From positions 124,001-188,000 of the forward strand of contig NZ_MDER01000032.1 in assembly GCF_001721045.1 (NCBI RefSeq): 64,000 bases of DNA, in the 5' to 3' direction. Made by a program: the position numbers and the translations under genes. The first letter of the stretch is position 1; every line of letters begins with the position of its first letter. Source of the DNA: Paenibacillus nuruki. Its GTDB lineage: Bacteria; Bacillota; Bacilli; Paenibacillales; Paenibacillaceae. Of this stretch, positions 18,425 to 27,711 are shown one piece after another. The notes beneath the pieces are model-generated. The model worked only from the letters and a program-made list of their open reading frames with translations. It was not told the origin of the DNA and searched no databases.

Positions 18425-19084
18425 ATGCCCAACCGGAAAGAATTCGACCAAAGTTTAGGAGAGCTACGTCGCTTGCTCACTGCTATGGGAGATCATGTAG
18501 TTCATGCTTTAGAAGAAGCAGTACTATCATTGCAACAACTCAATATCGAACAAGCTAAAAAAATCATTGGCAATGATCACACGCTTAATGAACTAGAAGA
18601 AAAAGTTATGGAAATTGGTTCACGTCTGATCGTTACTCAACAGCCAGTGGCCAAAGATTTACGCCGTATTATCGTAGCTTTCAAAATCTCTAGTGATCTA
18701 GAGCGTATGGGTGATCTAGCGCTTGATATCGCTAAAGTAACATTGCGTCTTCAAGATTCTACTTTAATCCAGCCATTAGTCGATATTCCTCGTATGGCTG
18801 ATATCGTAGGACAAATGACCAAAGAATCAATCCAATCGTATTTGGATGAAAATACTGATTTGGCGTATAAAGTAGGCGTAGATGATGATCAAGTGGATCA
18901 TATGTATAGCGGAATGATTCGTGAACTGCATAACTATATGATCGACCATGCCGTTGATGGCCCGCAAGTTATGTTGCTTAATCTAACTGGACGTTATATC
19001 GAACGTATCGGAGATCATGCGACCAATATTGGTGAAAGTGTGGTATATCTGGTTACAGGTGTACGCCCTGATCTTAATCGTTAA
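18425..19084 (+). CDS. phoU: Phosphate signalling protein PhoU
   Basis: PhoU connects the Pst transporter to the sensor kinase and dampens the phosphate response. The 219-aa product has two PhoU three-helix repeats, each with the metal-binding E-x3-D pattern: KISSDLERMGDLALDIA in the first half and TGRYIERIGDHATNIGE in the second. ATG 18425 has AGGAGGA 7 bases upstream; a TTG 6 bases earlier is too close to it. It is cotranscribed with pstB and ends at a terminator. Confidence 0.95.
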   Translation: MPNRKEFDQSLGELRRLLTAMGDHVVHALEEAVLSLQQLNIEQAKKIIGNDHTLNELEEKVMEIGSRLIVTQQPVAKDLRRIIVAFKISSDLERMGDLALDIAKVTLRLQDSTLIQPLVDIPRMADIVGQMTKESIQSYLDENTDLAYKVGVDDDQVDHMYSGMIRELHNYMIDHAVDGPQVMLLNLTGRYIERIGDHATNIGESVVYLVTGVRPDLNR

Positions 19085-19119
19085 TCAACACAATACGTCA
19101 TGTCATAGCCTTAACCCAC

Positions 19120-19155
19120 AAGCATCGGACACAAATCCGGTGCTTTTATTTTTTG
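19120..19155 (+). terminator. Terminator of pstB-phoU
   Basis: AAGCATCGGA pairs with TCCGGTGCTT (one wobble), followed by TTATTTTTT. Confidence 0.8.
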
Positions 19156-19255
19156 ATTAGAAGGGCTTGTGGTATCATAGAAAGAGCGAATATTAATCAC
19201 AATCGTAAACCAGAAGATGGTTCAATATAGAGATGTTCTAACTACAGGAGGTTCT

Positions 19256-21922
19256 ATGGAAAAGTTTCTTTTAATAGATGGTAACAGTATTATTTATCGT
19301 GCTTTTTTTGCAATGCAACAACCGATGACAACCAAAAGTGGACAGCATACCAATGCAGTCTATGGATTCACTAATATGTTAATTCGATTGCTAGAAGAAG
19401 AGAAACCAACGCATGTGATGGTTGCTTTTGATGCAGGCAAAATTACTTTCCGTCATACCACATATGGAGATTACAAAGGTGGACGTCAAAAAACACCGCC
19501 AGAATTATCAGAACAATTTCCATTACTGAAAGAGTTATTAACAGGATTGGGAATTACGTATTATGAATTAGATACGTATGAAGCGGATGATATTATCGGT
19601 ACATTATCACGGACAGCTGAGGAAAAAGGACGCAATGTATTGATTGTCAGCGGTGACAAAGATATGTTGCAACTGGCTTCAGATCATGTCAAAATTGCGC
19701 TTACTCGCAAAGGTGTAAGTGATATTGAACCTTACGGACCCGCAGAGATTGAAGAACGTTACGGCTTAACGCCAGCTCAAATTATTGATCTTAAAGGATT
19801 AATGGGGGATACGTCAGATAATATTCCGGGTATTCCAGGTGTCGGTGAAAAAACAGCGCTCAAATTATTGCATCAATTTGGCAGTGTAGAAGAAGTATTA
19901 GCGAACACCGATCAACTCAAAGGTAAAATGAAAGAAAAAGTAGAAGCTCATGCTGATGATGCTCGTATGAGTAAAGAACTAGCGACTATTTTCCGTGATG
20001 TTCCTTTTGATGCGACATGGGAAAGTATGAAATATGATGGATTTAATCCGGTGACTTCTATTGTTGCTTTGCGCAAATTAGAATTTAACTCGATTATTCA
20101 ACGCTTGAATTTGTCAGAGCTTGATGGTGAAGATCTGCATGATCCTGCGCAAGTAGAAGCTTCTGAACTTGAAGTCACGATTGTAGGTGAAGAGCAACTT
20201 CCAGAACTGGAAAAAGTACTGAATACAGTCGAAGTATTGCATATTGAAAGTCATGGAGATAATCCACATCATGCGGAACTGGTGGGTATTGTATTATCTG
20301 CACCGGATCAGTATTACTTTATGACGCCTGAGACATTGTTAAGCGAGGGCGCAGCAGGTGTACGTGCATGGTTAGCTGATGGATCGATTCCGAAGCATGG
20401 ACATGATTTGCATCGTGCAGACCTGGTGTTACACTGGATCGATATTCCATTTGCAGGAGCTTCTTTTGATGTGCAGATTGCAGCCTACTTACTTGATCCA
20501 ACAGAGTCCGGGCAAAGCTTGAATGCGCTTGGAGCCAAATACGGTCTACCTCATATGCCAGAAGACGAGACAGTCTTTGGTAAAGGGGCTAAATATAAAG
20601 TGCCTGAAGAAGAAATATTGAGTCATCATCTGGCACGCAAAACAGCAGCCATTCGTGAGCTGGTTCCACTTCAACGTGAACAGTTGGAACAAAATGAAAT
20701 GACCAGTTTATTTGATGATCTAGAAATGCCGTTATCTCGCATCTTAGCCGATATGGAGAAGCAAGGAGTTGCTATTAATACCGATGAACTACGTGAACTA
20801 GGCAAAGAATTTGAACAGAAAATCAATGTCTTAGTGACTGAAATTCATGGGATGGCTGGCGTTGAATTTAACTTGAATTCACCGAAGCAATTAGGTGAAA
20901 TTCTATTCGATCGTCTAGGATTACCTGTAGAGAAGAAAACCAAAACTGGATATTCTACCAGTGCAGATGTACTTGAAAAATTAGCACCTTATCACGATAT
21001 TGTGCAGTTAATTCTGGTTTATCGTCAACTTGCTAAATTGCAATCGACGTATGTAGAAGGATTGTTAAAAGAGGTTCATCCGAAGTCAGGTAAAGTGCAT
21101 ACCTTTTTCCGTCAGACGATTACAGCGACAGGTCGCTTATCCAGTCAGTTCCCGAATCTGCAAAATATTCCGATCCGTCTAGAAGAAGGACGTAAATTAC
21201 GTAAAGTATTTGTTCCTTCTGAAAGTGGTTGGAGCATTCTATCCTCTGATTACTCGCAGATCGAATTACGGGTACTTGCACATATGGCAGATGATCCAGG
21301 GCTAAAGGATGCCTTTTTACATGATATGGATATTCATACCAAAACAGCTATGGACGTATTCGGCGTGACCAAAGAGCAAGTCGATGGTAATATGCGTCGT
21401 TCTGCCAAAGCGGTTAACTTTGGAATTGTCTATGGTATTAGTGATTATGGATTATCTCAGAATCTAGGGATTACTCGTAAAGAAGCAGGCGACTTTATCA
21501 GTCAATATCTTGAAGTCTTCAAAGGCGTTAGTCGTTATATGGACGATATTGTAATCGAAGCGAAAAAAGATGGCTTTGTGAAAACGATGCTAGAGCGTCG
21601 CCGTTATCTACCGGATATCAATTCATCTAACTTCAATCTGCGTTCGTTTGCGAACCGTACAGCGATGAATACACCTATTCAGGGTACAGCCGCAGATATT
21701 ATTAAGCTAGCTATGGTGCATATGGATCAAGCGCTTAAAGATCATAAGCTGAACAGCCGTATGTTACTGCAAGTACATGATGAATTGGTATTCGAAGTGC
21801 CTGCAAATGAAATGGAACAAATGAAGAAATTAGTACCAGAAGTGATGGAAAAAGCATTATCGTTATCTGTGCCACTTAAAGCTGAAGTGAGCTATGGTGC
21901 GAACTGGTATGAAGCGAAGTAA
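19256..21922 (+). CDS. polA: DNA polymerase I
   Basis: The 888-aa enzyme for gap filling and Okazaki fragment processing. Residues 1 to about 290 are the 5'-3' exonuclease (LLIDGNSIIYRAFFAM, YEADDIIGTL, GDTSDNIPGIPGVGEKTA). The middle domain (about 300-470) has the 3'-5' exonuclease fold, but the metal-binding carboxylates are not evident (IESHGDNPHH where DxE is expected), so proofreading is probably absent, as in other Bacillales. The polymerase part has motif A DYSQIELRVLAHM, motif B RRSAKAVNFGIVYG and motif C LLQVHDELVFEV. ATG 19256 follows CAGGAGGT. It begins the polA-mutM-coaE series. Confidence 0.97.
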   Translation: MEKFLLIDGNSIIYRAFFAMQQPMTTKSGQHTNAVYGFTNMLIRLLEEEKPTHVMVAFDAGKITFRHTTYGDYKGGRQKTPPELSEQFPLLKELLTGLGITYYELDTYEADDIIGTLSRTAEEKGRNVLIVSGDKDMLQLASDHVKIALTRKGVSDIEPYGPAEIEERYGLTPAQIIDLKGLMGDTSDNIPGIPGVGEKTALKLLHQFGSVEEVLANTDQLKGKMKEKVEAHADDARMSKELATIFRDVPFDATWESMKYDGFNPVTSIVALRKLEFNSIIQRLNLSELDGEDLHDPAQVEASELEVTIVGEEQLPELEKVLNTVEVLHIESHGDNPHHAELVGIVLSAPDQYYFMTPETLLSEGAAGVRAWLADGSIPKHGHDLHRADLVLHWIDIPFAGASFDVQIAAYLLDPTESGQSLNALGAKYGLPHMPEDETVFGKGAKYKVPEEEILSHHLARKTAAIRELVPLQREQLEQNEMTSLFDDLEMPLSRILADMEKQGVAINTDELRELGKEFEQKINVLVTEIHGMAGVEFNLNSPKQLGEILFDRLGLPVEKKTKTGYSTSADVLEKLAPYHDIVQLILVYRQLAKLQSTYVEGLLKEVHPKSGKVHTFFRQTITATGRLSSQFPNLQNIPIRLEEGRKLRKVFVPSESGWSILSSDYSQIELRVLAHMADDPGLKDAFLHDMDIHTKTAMDVFGVTKEQVDGNMRRSAKAVNFGIVYGISDYGLSQNLGITRKEAGDFISQYLEVFKGVSRYMDDIVIEAKKDGFVKTMLERRRYLPDINSSNFNLRSFANRTAMNTPIQGTAADIIKLAMVHMDQALKDHKLNSRMLLQVHDELVFEVPANEMEQMKKLVPEVMEKALSLSVPLKAEVSYGANWYEAK

Positions 21923-21973
21923 ATAGTCTATAATTAGAGGGTAGGGAACGTAGGGATGCTTGGAGGTGGAATA

Positions 21974-22024
21974 ATGATTCGTTCCGCCAAAGAGATGATC
22001 CTTACGATCGCTGTTAAAGATTGA
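21974..22024 (+). CDS. Candidate 16-residue leader peptide between polA and mutM
   Basis: A short frame encodes MIRSAKEMILTIAVKD and has a strong ribosome binding site (GGAGGTGG, 21962-21969, 4 bases before the ATG). It fills the otherwise empty 186-base gap between polA and mutM. The good initiation signal is the only support; it has no visible domain and could be chance, a leader peptide or a small membrane-associated peptide. Confidence 0.35.
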   Translation: MIRSAKEMILTIAVKD

Positions 22025-22108
22025 TTATATAAAATATGCATTTGACTTATTAAAATTTTTATAATGACTTATTTAAGAATATTATTGTAAAAGGTAAGGT
22101 GAAAGGTT

Positions 22109-22954
22109 ATGCCGGAATTGCCGGAAGTAGAAACAGTTAGACGGACGTTAAACACCTTGGTTGCCGGCAAAACGATCGATCATGTTACAGTGTCTTTGCC
22201 ACGTATTATTCAATTACCAGATGATCATAAGCAGTTTGAGATTGAGCTTCAAGGGCATACGATTGAGAAAGTGGAGCGTCGTGGCAAATTTTTGCGAATC
22301 GTGATGGATCATTTAGTGTTGGTTTCTCATCTACGGATGGAAGGACGCTATGGAGTCTATACAAAAGATGAACCTGTCGAGAAGCATACTCATGTTATTT
22401 TCCATTTTACCGATGGTACAGAGCTTCGTTATAAGGATGTACGTCAATTTGGTACCATGCATTTATTTAAAAAAGATGAAGATTTGCAGTCTAAGCCACT
22501 GATGCACTTAGGGCTTGAACCGCTTGCGCCTGAATTTACAGCAGAGCAGTTTATCAATCTAATGAGCAAACGTCGTACGATGATTAAGCCTGTGTTGCTC
22601 AATCAGAAGTATGTGGTAGGGATCGGAAATATTTATGTGGATGAAGCTTTATTTCGTTCAGGAATTCATCCAGAGCAGATCGCTAATACGTTAACAGCAG
22701 AACAATTAACCCGTCTACACGAAGCCATTGTATCAACACTTGCGGATGCTGTAGAAGCAGGTGGCTCTTCGATTAAGTCGTATGTCAATGGACAGGGCGA
22801 AATGGGGATGTTCCAGCACAGTCTACGTATTTATGGTCGCAAAGCAGAACCTTGTTATGAATGCGGAACACTTGTCGAGAAGACGGTTGTTGGCGGAAGA
22901 GGAACACATTTTTGCCCTGTGTGTCAGCCGCTACCTACTCGTCAGAAACATTGA
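22109..22954 (+). CDS. mutM: Formamidopyrimidine-DNA glycosylase
   Basis: It excises oxidised purines (8-oxoguanine, FapyG) and nicks the abasic site. The catalytic N-terminus is MPELPEVETVRRTL, with Pro as nucleophile after Met removal and Glu next to it; the helix-two-turn-helix is QKYVVGIGNIYVDEALFRSGIHP-like (residues about 167-190), and the C-terminal zinc finger is C-x2-C ... C-x2-C (CYECG, CPVCQ). At 281 aa it has normal length. coaE begins 9 bases after its stop, continuing the operon. Confidence 0.96.
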   Translation: MPELPEVETVRRTLNTLVAGKTIDHVTVSLPRIIQLPDDHKQFEIELQGHTIEKVERRGKFLRIVMDHLVLVSHLRMEGRYGVYTKDEPVEKHTHVIFHFTDGTELRYKDVRQFGTMHLFKKDEDLQSKPLMHLGLEPLAPEFTAEQFINLMSKRRTMIKPVLLNQKYVVGIGNIYVDEALFRSGIHPEQIANTLTAEQLTRLHEAIVSTLADAVEAGGSSIKSYVNGQGEMGMFQHSLRIYGRKAEPCYECGTLVEKTVVGGRGTHFCPVCQPLPTRQKH

Positions 22955-22963
22955 GGTGACATC

Positions 22964-23560
22964 ATGAATATCGGTTTAACCGGAGGAATCGCAACAGGTA
23001 AAAGCTCGGTGTCTGCATGGTTATCCGCTAAAGGAGCCAAGTTGATCGATGCTGATCTGATTGCGCGTGAAGTGATGATGCCTGACCATCCTGTGCTTGC
23101 ACAGGTGGTACAACGTTTTGGCGCAGACATGTTACAAGCAGATGGAACACTGAATCGTAAAAAGTTAGGTGAACATATTTTCACCCATCCTGAAGAACGC
23201 AAATCACTTGAAGAGATTACTCATCCTGCGATTCGTGAATTGATTCAGACACGTACTTTAGAGCTAGAACAACAATATCCAGATACGTTAGTGGTTGCAG
23301 ATATTCCATTATTGCTAGAAGCCAAAGGTGTCTATACGTTTGACCAGATTATGGTAGTGTATGTGCCTCAATCAGTGCAATTGGAGCGCTTAATAGCGCG
23401 TGATGGATTAACCGAAGAACAAGCATGGAAACGAATAAATGCGCAAATGGATATTGAGCAAAAGAAAAAAGTAGCTGACATTGTAATTGATAACAGCGGT
23501 ACCCTTGAGGATACGTATGCTCAATTGGAACAGTTCTGGCAGAGTAAAGGTCTTTCATGA
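22964..23560 (+). CDS. coaE: Dephospho-CoA kinase
   Basis: It phosphorylates dephospho-CoA at the 3' hydroxyl, the last step of coenzyme A synthesis. The P-loop LTGGIATGKSSVS is at residues 5-17, LIDADLIAREVM gives the conserved Asp after the P-loop strand, and VVADIPLLLEAK is the lid-region motif. At 198 aa it is standard. GAGGTGA precedes ATG 22964. Its stop overlaps the start of the transglycosylase gene (ATGA). Confidence 0.95.
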   Translation: MNIGLTGGIATGKSSVSAWLSAKGAKLIDADLIAREVMMPDHPVLAQVVQRFGADMLQADGTLNRKKLGEHIFTHPEERKSLEEITHPAIRELIQTRTLELEQQYPDTLVVADIPLLLEAKGVYTFDQIMVVYVPQSVQLERLIARDGLTEEQAWKRINAQMDIEQKKKVADIVIDNSGTLEDTYAQLEQFWQSKGLS

Positions 23561-24120
23561 AGAAATTGGTTCGTAAAAGAATACTTTTACCACTGTTTAT
23601 CCTTGTTGTGATCGTTGTTTTTTTCAATAGTCGCTGGTTAGGTTGGATTTATCCAATCGAATACAAAGAAGAGATTCGTGCGCATGCTGCTGCGTATGAA
23701 GTCGATCCTTTTTTAGTCGCTGCGATTATTCGAGTAGAAACGAATTTTAAACCAAGCATGGAATCCAAAAAGGGTGCCTTGGGTGTGATGCAATTGATGC
23801 CTAATACAGCGCAATGGATCATGGAGCAAGCACACTTAGATAATATGTCACTGGAAACAGTGAAGCATGAGATCGATCCCAATATCCAGATCGGTACATG
23901 GTATCTAAGACAGCTCAATCGTCAGTTCGATGGCAATAAGGTGGCTGTGATTGCGGCGTACAATGCAGGGCCTGGCAATGTGAAATCATGGCTCAGTTCC
24001 GGTAAATGGGATGGCACACTAGAAGATGCCAAAGATATTCCTTTTGGCGAAACAAGACATTATGTTCAACGTGTATTATATTATTATAAGCAGTATACTG
24101 AATTATACGATGCCTTTTAG
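23557..24120 (+). CDS. Membrane-anchored lytic transglycosylase (SLT family)
   Basis: It cleaves the glycan strand of peptidoglycan with 1,6-anhydro product formation. An uncleaved-looking N-terminal hydrophobic anchor (residues 9-23) precedes an SLT domain: catalytic Glu61 in IRVETNFK, then GALGVMQLMP, IGTWYLRQL and AAYNAGPGNV. At 187 aa it is the small Slt type. The start overlaps the coaE stop by 4 bases, so translation is coupled, although the functions are unrelated. This neighbour pair is common in Paenibacillus. Confidence 0.9.
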   Translation: MKKLVRKRILLPLFILVVIVVFFNSRWLGWIYPIEYKEEIRAHAAAYEVDPFLVAAIIRVETNFKPSMESKKGALGVMQLMPNTAQWIMEQAHLDNMSLETVKHEIDPNIQIGTWYLRQLNRQFDGNKVAVIAAYNAGPGNVKSWLSSGKWDGTLEDAKDIPFGETRHYVQRVLYYYKQYTELYDAF

Positions 24121-24245
24121 ATCGAACAAACACTATGTTGGATTCTGGAACACATATATTTGATAATAGATGAACTATATATGCGTGAACTTGACTGAAA
24201 TGATGTCCGAATGAACGGTTGGCGAGAAAGGAAGTGACGTGAGCA

Positions 24246-24722
24246 ATGAAATGTCCATATTGCAGTCACAATGGAACCAAGGTGCTGGATTCCCGTCCAG
24301 CCAATGATAATAAGTCGATTCGTCGTCGACGTGAATGTGAAAGTTGCAATCGCCGTTTTACGACGTTCGAAATGGTAGAAGAGACTCCACTGATTGTGAT
24401 TAAGAAAGATGGTAGTCGTGAAGAATTTAGCCGTGATAAGATTCTTCGTGGTCTGATTCGTGCTTGTGAGAAACGCCCTGTATCTGTAGATCAATTGGAT
24501 ATGATCGTCTCTGAAGTGGAAAAAAGTCTACATACTACAGCGATGGCAGAAGTGGAAAGTCGTGCTGTAGGCGAGTTAGTGATGGAACAGTTGTACCCTG
24601 TCGATGAAGTAGCCTATGTGCGTTTTGCTTCAGTCTATCGTCAATTTAAAGATATTAATATGTTTATGAAAGAGCTCAAAGGTCTATTATCCAAAGAAGA
24701 GAGCGAAAATACGAATACCTAA
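24246..24722 (+). CDS. nrdR: Transcriptional repressor NrdR
   Basis: It represses ribonucleotide reductase genes through NrdR boxes, sensing dATP and ATP. The zinc ribbon is C3-x2-C6 ... C31-x2-C34 with the basic [13 protein letters not shown] stretch; the ATP-cone follows ([34 protein letters not shown]). At 158 aa it is standard. ATG 24246 lies after GAAAGGAAG. It is separated from the transglycosylase gene by 125 bases and ends at a terminator. Confidence 0.96.
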   Translation: MKCPYCSHNGTKVLDSRPANDNKSIRRRRECESCNRRFTTFEMVEETPLIVIKKDGSREEFSRDKILRGLIRACEKRPVSVDQLDMIVSEVEKSLHTTAMAEVESRAVGELVMEQLYPVDEVAYVRFASVYRQFKDINMFMKELKGLLSKEESENTNT

Positions 24723-24781
24723 TCAGAGTTACATAAGATTAGAGATCGTAATAAAGTTAGAGGATACTTGATAGGCAAAAG

Positions 24782-24819
24782 AGAGCATCTTTACAGTCAC
24801 ATGTAGAGATGCTCTTTTT
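24782..24819 (+). terminator. Terminator of nrdR
   Basis: AGAGCATCT pairs with AGATGCTCT, followed by TTTTT. The flanking AAA on the left makes it partly bidirectional for the converging LysR gene. Confidence 0.8.
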
Positions 24820-24886
24820 GGTATACATTTCTATAAAATAATGAGTTATTCCTATCTACTAAATAGCAGATTAAACTCTCATCCTA

Positions 24887-25762
24887 CTAACGATTGTGAA
24901 AATAATTTCGTACTTGTTCGATAAACAGTTGCTGTATTCCACTACTGTATTTCATAGAACGAAGTTGCAGGATGCCGATATTTAAATGGTTATCTAACAC
25001 TGGAAAAGGCAAGCGAGTATATCCAGAGTCTATGTGCAAGGAAGAAGGAACGATCCCAATTACATTTAACTGTTCAGCATATAAAGGGATCAATGAAAGT
25101 TGATTTAGCGTATAAAATAAGGGTTCTTTCTCATATGTGTGGAACGCTTTTTCTACCTGTAATCGATACTTGCAAGACGATTGTCCAATAATCAATAAAT
25201 GCGATAATAACTCGTCTATCGTTACCGTTTGAGCGGTAGCTAATGAATGACCTGCTGGTATAACAACAGAGATCGATTCTTGCGCTAAAGGTTCGAATGA
25301 GAAAAGATGAGAATATTCAGAATCAGCACATAACGCAATAGTGATTTTTTCCTGTTGCAAACATTCTTCCAAAAAAGCAGAATGACCCACTGTAATCTCG
25401 CAAGCAATTTTAGGTTTATATTGCCGAAATTCATTTAAAATGTGAGGTAAATGGCAGTCTGCCCATGTTTCTGTGACTCCAATGCGTAATGTGCCTATTT
25501 CTTCTTCGTTTAGTTGCTTGGCAATATCGCCTACATAACGCCAGTGCTGGATGAGCTGATCCACTTGTTCTGCAAATCGTTGCCCGGCAGGCGTGAGTGT
25601 AGCTTCCCAATTGCGATAAAACAAAGTGATTCCTAACTCTTTTTCTAAGCGCTTAATCTGGTTGGTAATTGTCGATTGGGCATAATTTAGCTTTTCCGCA
25701 GCCTTGGAGAACGTTCCTTCACGCATGACTGTCTGAAAAGCAATCAATTCTGTCAGATCCAT
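24887..25762 (-). CDS. LysR family transcriptional regulator
   Basis: The 291-aa product has the LysR winged helix at residues 1-60 (FQTVMREGTFSKAAEKLNYA, STITNQIKRLEKELG, LFYR) and the effector-binding domain from about residue 88 (GTLRIGVTETWADCHLPHIL). It is divergent from the tautomerase-aldo/keto reductase pair and shares their 150-base intergenic region, the usual layout for a LysR protein controlling its neighbours. The co-inducer is unknown. Confidence 0.88.
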   Translation of the reverse strand: MDLTELIAFQTVMREGTFSKAAEKLNYAQSTITNQIKRLEKELGITLFYRNWEATLTPAGQRFAEQVDQLIQHWRYVGDIAKQLNEEEIGTLRIGVTETWADCHLPHILNEFRQYKPKIACEITVGHSAFLEECLQQEKITIALCADSEYSHLFSFEPLAQESISVVIPAGHSLATAQTVTIDELLSHLLIIGQSSCKYRLQVEKAFHTYEKEPLFYTLNQLSLIPLYAEQLNVIGIVPSSLHIDSGYTRLPFPVLDNHLNIGILQLRSMKYSSGIQQLFIEQVRNYFHNR

Positions 25763-25914
25763 GATCCATCTCCTTTCGCTATCTTCATCGGTAAAATGAA
25801 TGATCTTTATGATTATTATCTATTATATAAATAGAGTGATCCCAAGTACAATAAGAGCATACACAACCGCTTAGATATTTATTACATTCATTGGTCAGAT
25901 GGAGGATCAGAATT

Positions 25915-26310
25915 ATGCCGTTTACAAGAATTAGTTATATGGAGAATCAGTACCATGCAGAGCAGTTGCAACAGATCAGCAGGGTCATTTTATCAGCGCT
26001 GGTAGATTGCTGTGATGTACCGGTAAAAGATTGCTTTCAAGTATTTCATCATCATCAGCCAGAACAATTTATATACGATCCGCACTATTTACAAGGAGAT
26101 CGTTCAGATGGATTACTGTATATCCAGATTACGTTGAAGTCTGGTCGAGGGGTAGTCAAAAAGAAAAAGCTGTATATGCAATTAGCGAAGCAACTAGCAG
26201 AGCAAGTCGGCGTTCGGATTGAAGATGTCTTTATCATGTTAATCGAGACTGAGTTTGAAGATTGGTCATTTGGAAGTGGTCTGGCACAAATGGTAAAGGA
26301 GAATGAGTAA
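25915..26310 (+). CDS. Tautomerase family protein
   Basis: The product starts MPFTRISY; once Met is removed, Pro1 is the catalytic base of the 4-oxalocrotonate tautomerase/MIF superfamily. The 131-aa size and the tail EDVFIMLIETEFEDWSFGSG fit the YrdN/MSAD-like group rather than the 60-aa 4-OT type. The substrate is unknown. ATG 25915 was chosen over 25891 because GGAGGAT lies 7 bases before it and Pro must follow Met. Its stop touches the start of the aldo/keto reductase gene, so the two form an operon, probably under the divergent LysR protein. Confidence 0.85.
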   Translation: MPFTRISYMENQYHAEQLQQISRVILSALVDCCDVPVKDCFQVFHHHQPEQFIYDPHYLQGDRSDGLLYIQITLKSGRGVVKKKKLYMQLAKQLAEQVGVRIEDVFIMLIETEFEDWSFGSGLAQMVKENE

Positions 26311-27273
26311 ATGGATAAGCACCTATTGGGCAATTCCAATATTCAAGTATCCAAAGTTGGTCTAGGAACGATGGCATTTGGAAGATGGATCGATGCATCT
26401 GCTTCACAACGCATTCTGGATCAAAGTCTAGCGCTAGGTATTCATTTTATAGATACGGCTAACTTTTATGGCAAAAGGCAAGATATTGATCATATTGGAG
26501 ATGGATTAGGAGAGCAGATCATCGGTCAAGCTCTGAAAGGAAAACGAGATCAGGTGATCCTTGCGACCAAAGTAGGTATGCGTATGGGTCAGGGTAAAAT
26601 GGACGAAGGATTGTCTCGCCAACATATCATGCAAGAGATCGATCGTTCTCTACACCGTCTGCAAACCGATTACATTGATCTGTATCAAGTTCATGAATTT
26701 GACCCTCATACACCACTTGAAGAAACGTTACTTGTATTGCATGAATTAGTACAGCAAGGTAAAGTCAGAGCAATCGGGTGTTCTAACTTTGCTGTAGATC
26801 AGTTACGTACTGCTTACAAGTTCAGTGATACGCATCAATGGACACCTTTTACTTCTATTCAATCTGAGCTTAATGTGCTGACTCGAGATATAGAGCAAGA
26901 CGTGTTTCCTTATGCGGATCAAGTTGGAATCGGGAAGATTATTTACAGTCCACTGGCAAGAGGGATATTATCAGGACGTTATTCATCGCTACAAGATATT
27001 CCTCCTGAAAGTCGTATGGGCAAAGGCGAAGAACGAATGAAGCATTATTTTACAGAAGAAAATTTTACAAAAGTGGATAAATACCGTGTGATAGCAGAAG
27101 AAGTAGGGGTTACACTGGCGCAGTTAATATTATGGTGGACGATAGAACATCCACAAATAGATTCGATGTTAATCGGAGCAAGTCGTACAGCGCATATCGA
27201 TGAGATCGAACAGGTGATGTCATTAGGAATTATGCCTGCATCCCTATGGGGGCAGATAGCTTCTATAGATTGA
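26311..27273 (+). CDS. Aldo/keto reductase
   Basis: This is an NADPH-dependent carbonyl reductase with a TIM barrel, 320 aa. The tetrad is visible: Asp48 and Tyr53 in FIDTANFYG, Lys87 in ILATKVG, and His in YQVHEFD near residue 120. GKVRAIGCSNF and SPLARGILSGRY are family motifs. It starts immediately after the tautomerase stop with GGAGA in the end of that gene. The physiological substrate is unknown; pairing with a tautomerase suggests a small keto or enol compound, which is inference. Confidence 0.9.
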   Translation: MDKHLLGNSNIQVSKVGLGTMAFGRWIDASASQRILDQSLALGIHFIDTANFYGKRQDIDHIGDGLGEQIIGQALKGKRDQVILATKVGMRMGQGKMDEGLSRQHIMQEIDRSLHRLQTDYIDLYQVHEFDPHTPLEETLLVLHELVQQGKVRAIGCSNFAVDQLRTAYKFSDTHQWTPFTSIQSELNVLTRDIEQDVFPYADQVGIGKIIYSPLARGILSGRYSSLQDIPPESRMGKGEERMKHYFTEENFTKVDKYRVIAEEVGVTLAQLILWWTIEHPQIDSMLIGASRTAHIDEIEQVMSLGIMPASLWGQIASID

Positions 27274-27362
27274 ATAGCACAGAGATTGAAATATAAAAAG
27301 GAACTGAAATATAAAAAAGCCCATCCCGCAATAGACGAGACAAGCTTAGTAAACAATAAGTA

Positions 27363-27446
27363 TGCGGTCAAGAGGACTCGAACCTCCACGGGGGTAAGCC
27401 CACACGGACCTGAACCGTGCGCGTCTGCCAATTCCGCCATGACCGC
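27363..27446 (-). tRNA. tRNA-Leu (anticodon CAG)
   Basis: On the minus strand the 84-base sequence starts GCGGTCATGGCGGAATTGG and closes with TGACCGC plus discriminator A, giving a full 7-bp acceptor stem. The anticodon stem CACGG/CCGTG frames TTCAGGT (anticodon CAG). A long class II variable arm (GGGCTTACCCC type) and a T arm GGAGG-TTCGAGT-CCTCT are present. CCA is not encoded. Confidence 0.95.
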
Positions 27447-27587
27447 GAATATGTAACTTCCACATGTTCATGATGTCTATCTGAGAAGTTAATGTGGGAG
27501 TGGTGAACAAATCACCGTAACTAAGATTATATCGGATTTGAAAAGTGAATACAAGTTTTTTGCTGGTCTGATCCATACCATTCGTAC

Positions 27588-27661
27588 AAAAATAAAACAA
27601 CGATGAATCGTATATACTGTTCCCTTGATAGTTCAAAGGAGATACCGATTCATCGTTGTTT
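27588..27661 (-). terminator. Terminator of the siderophore-binding lipoprotein gene
   Basis: A 16-bp perfect stem (AAACAACGATGAATCG at 27595-27610 and its complement at 27646-27661) with a 35-base loop is followed on the minus strand by TTTTATTTTTG. Confidence 0.7.
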
Positions 27662-27711
27662 GTTATATCAAAAAGATTTTAATACATCGATCGTTGAGAA
27701 GACAGACTAGA

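Noticed and set aside
27045-27636. Minus-strand frames running through tRNA-Leu
   Set aside because: They translate the tRNA gene and the 3' end of the aldo/keto reductase gene; not protein genes.
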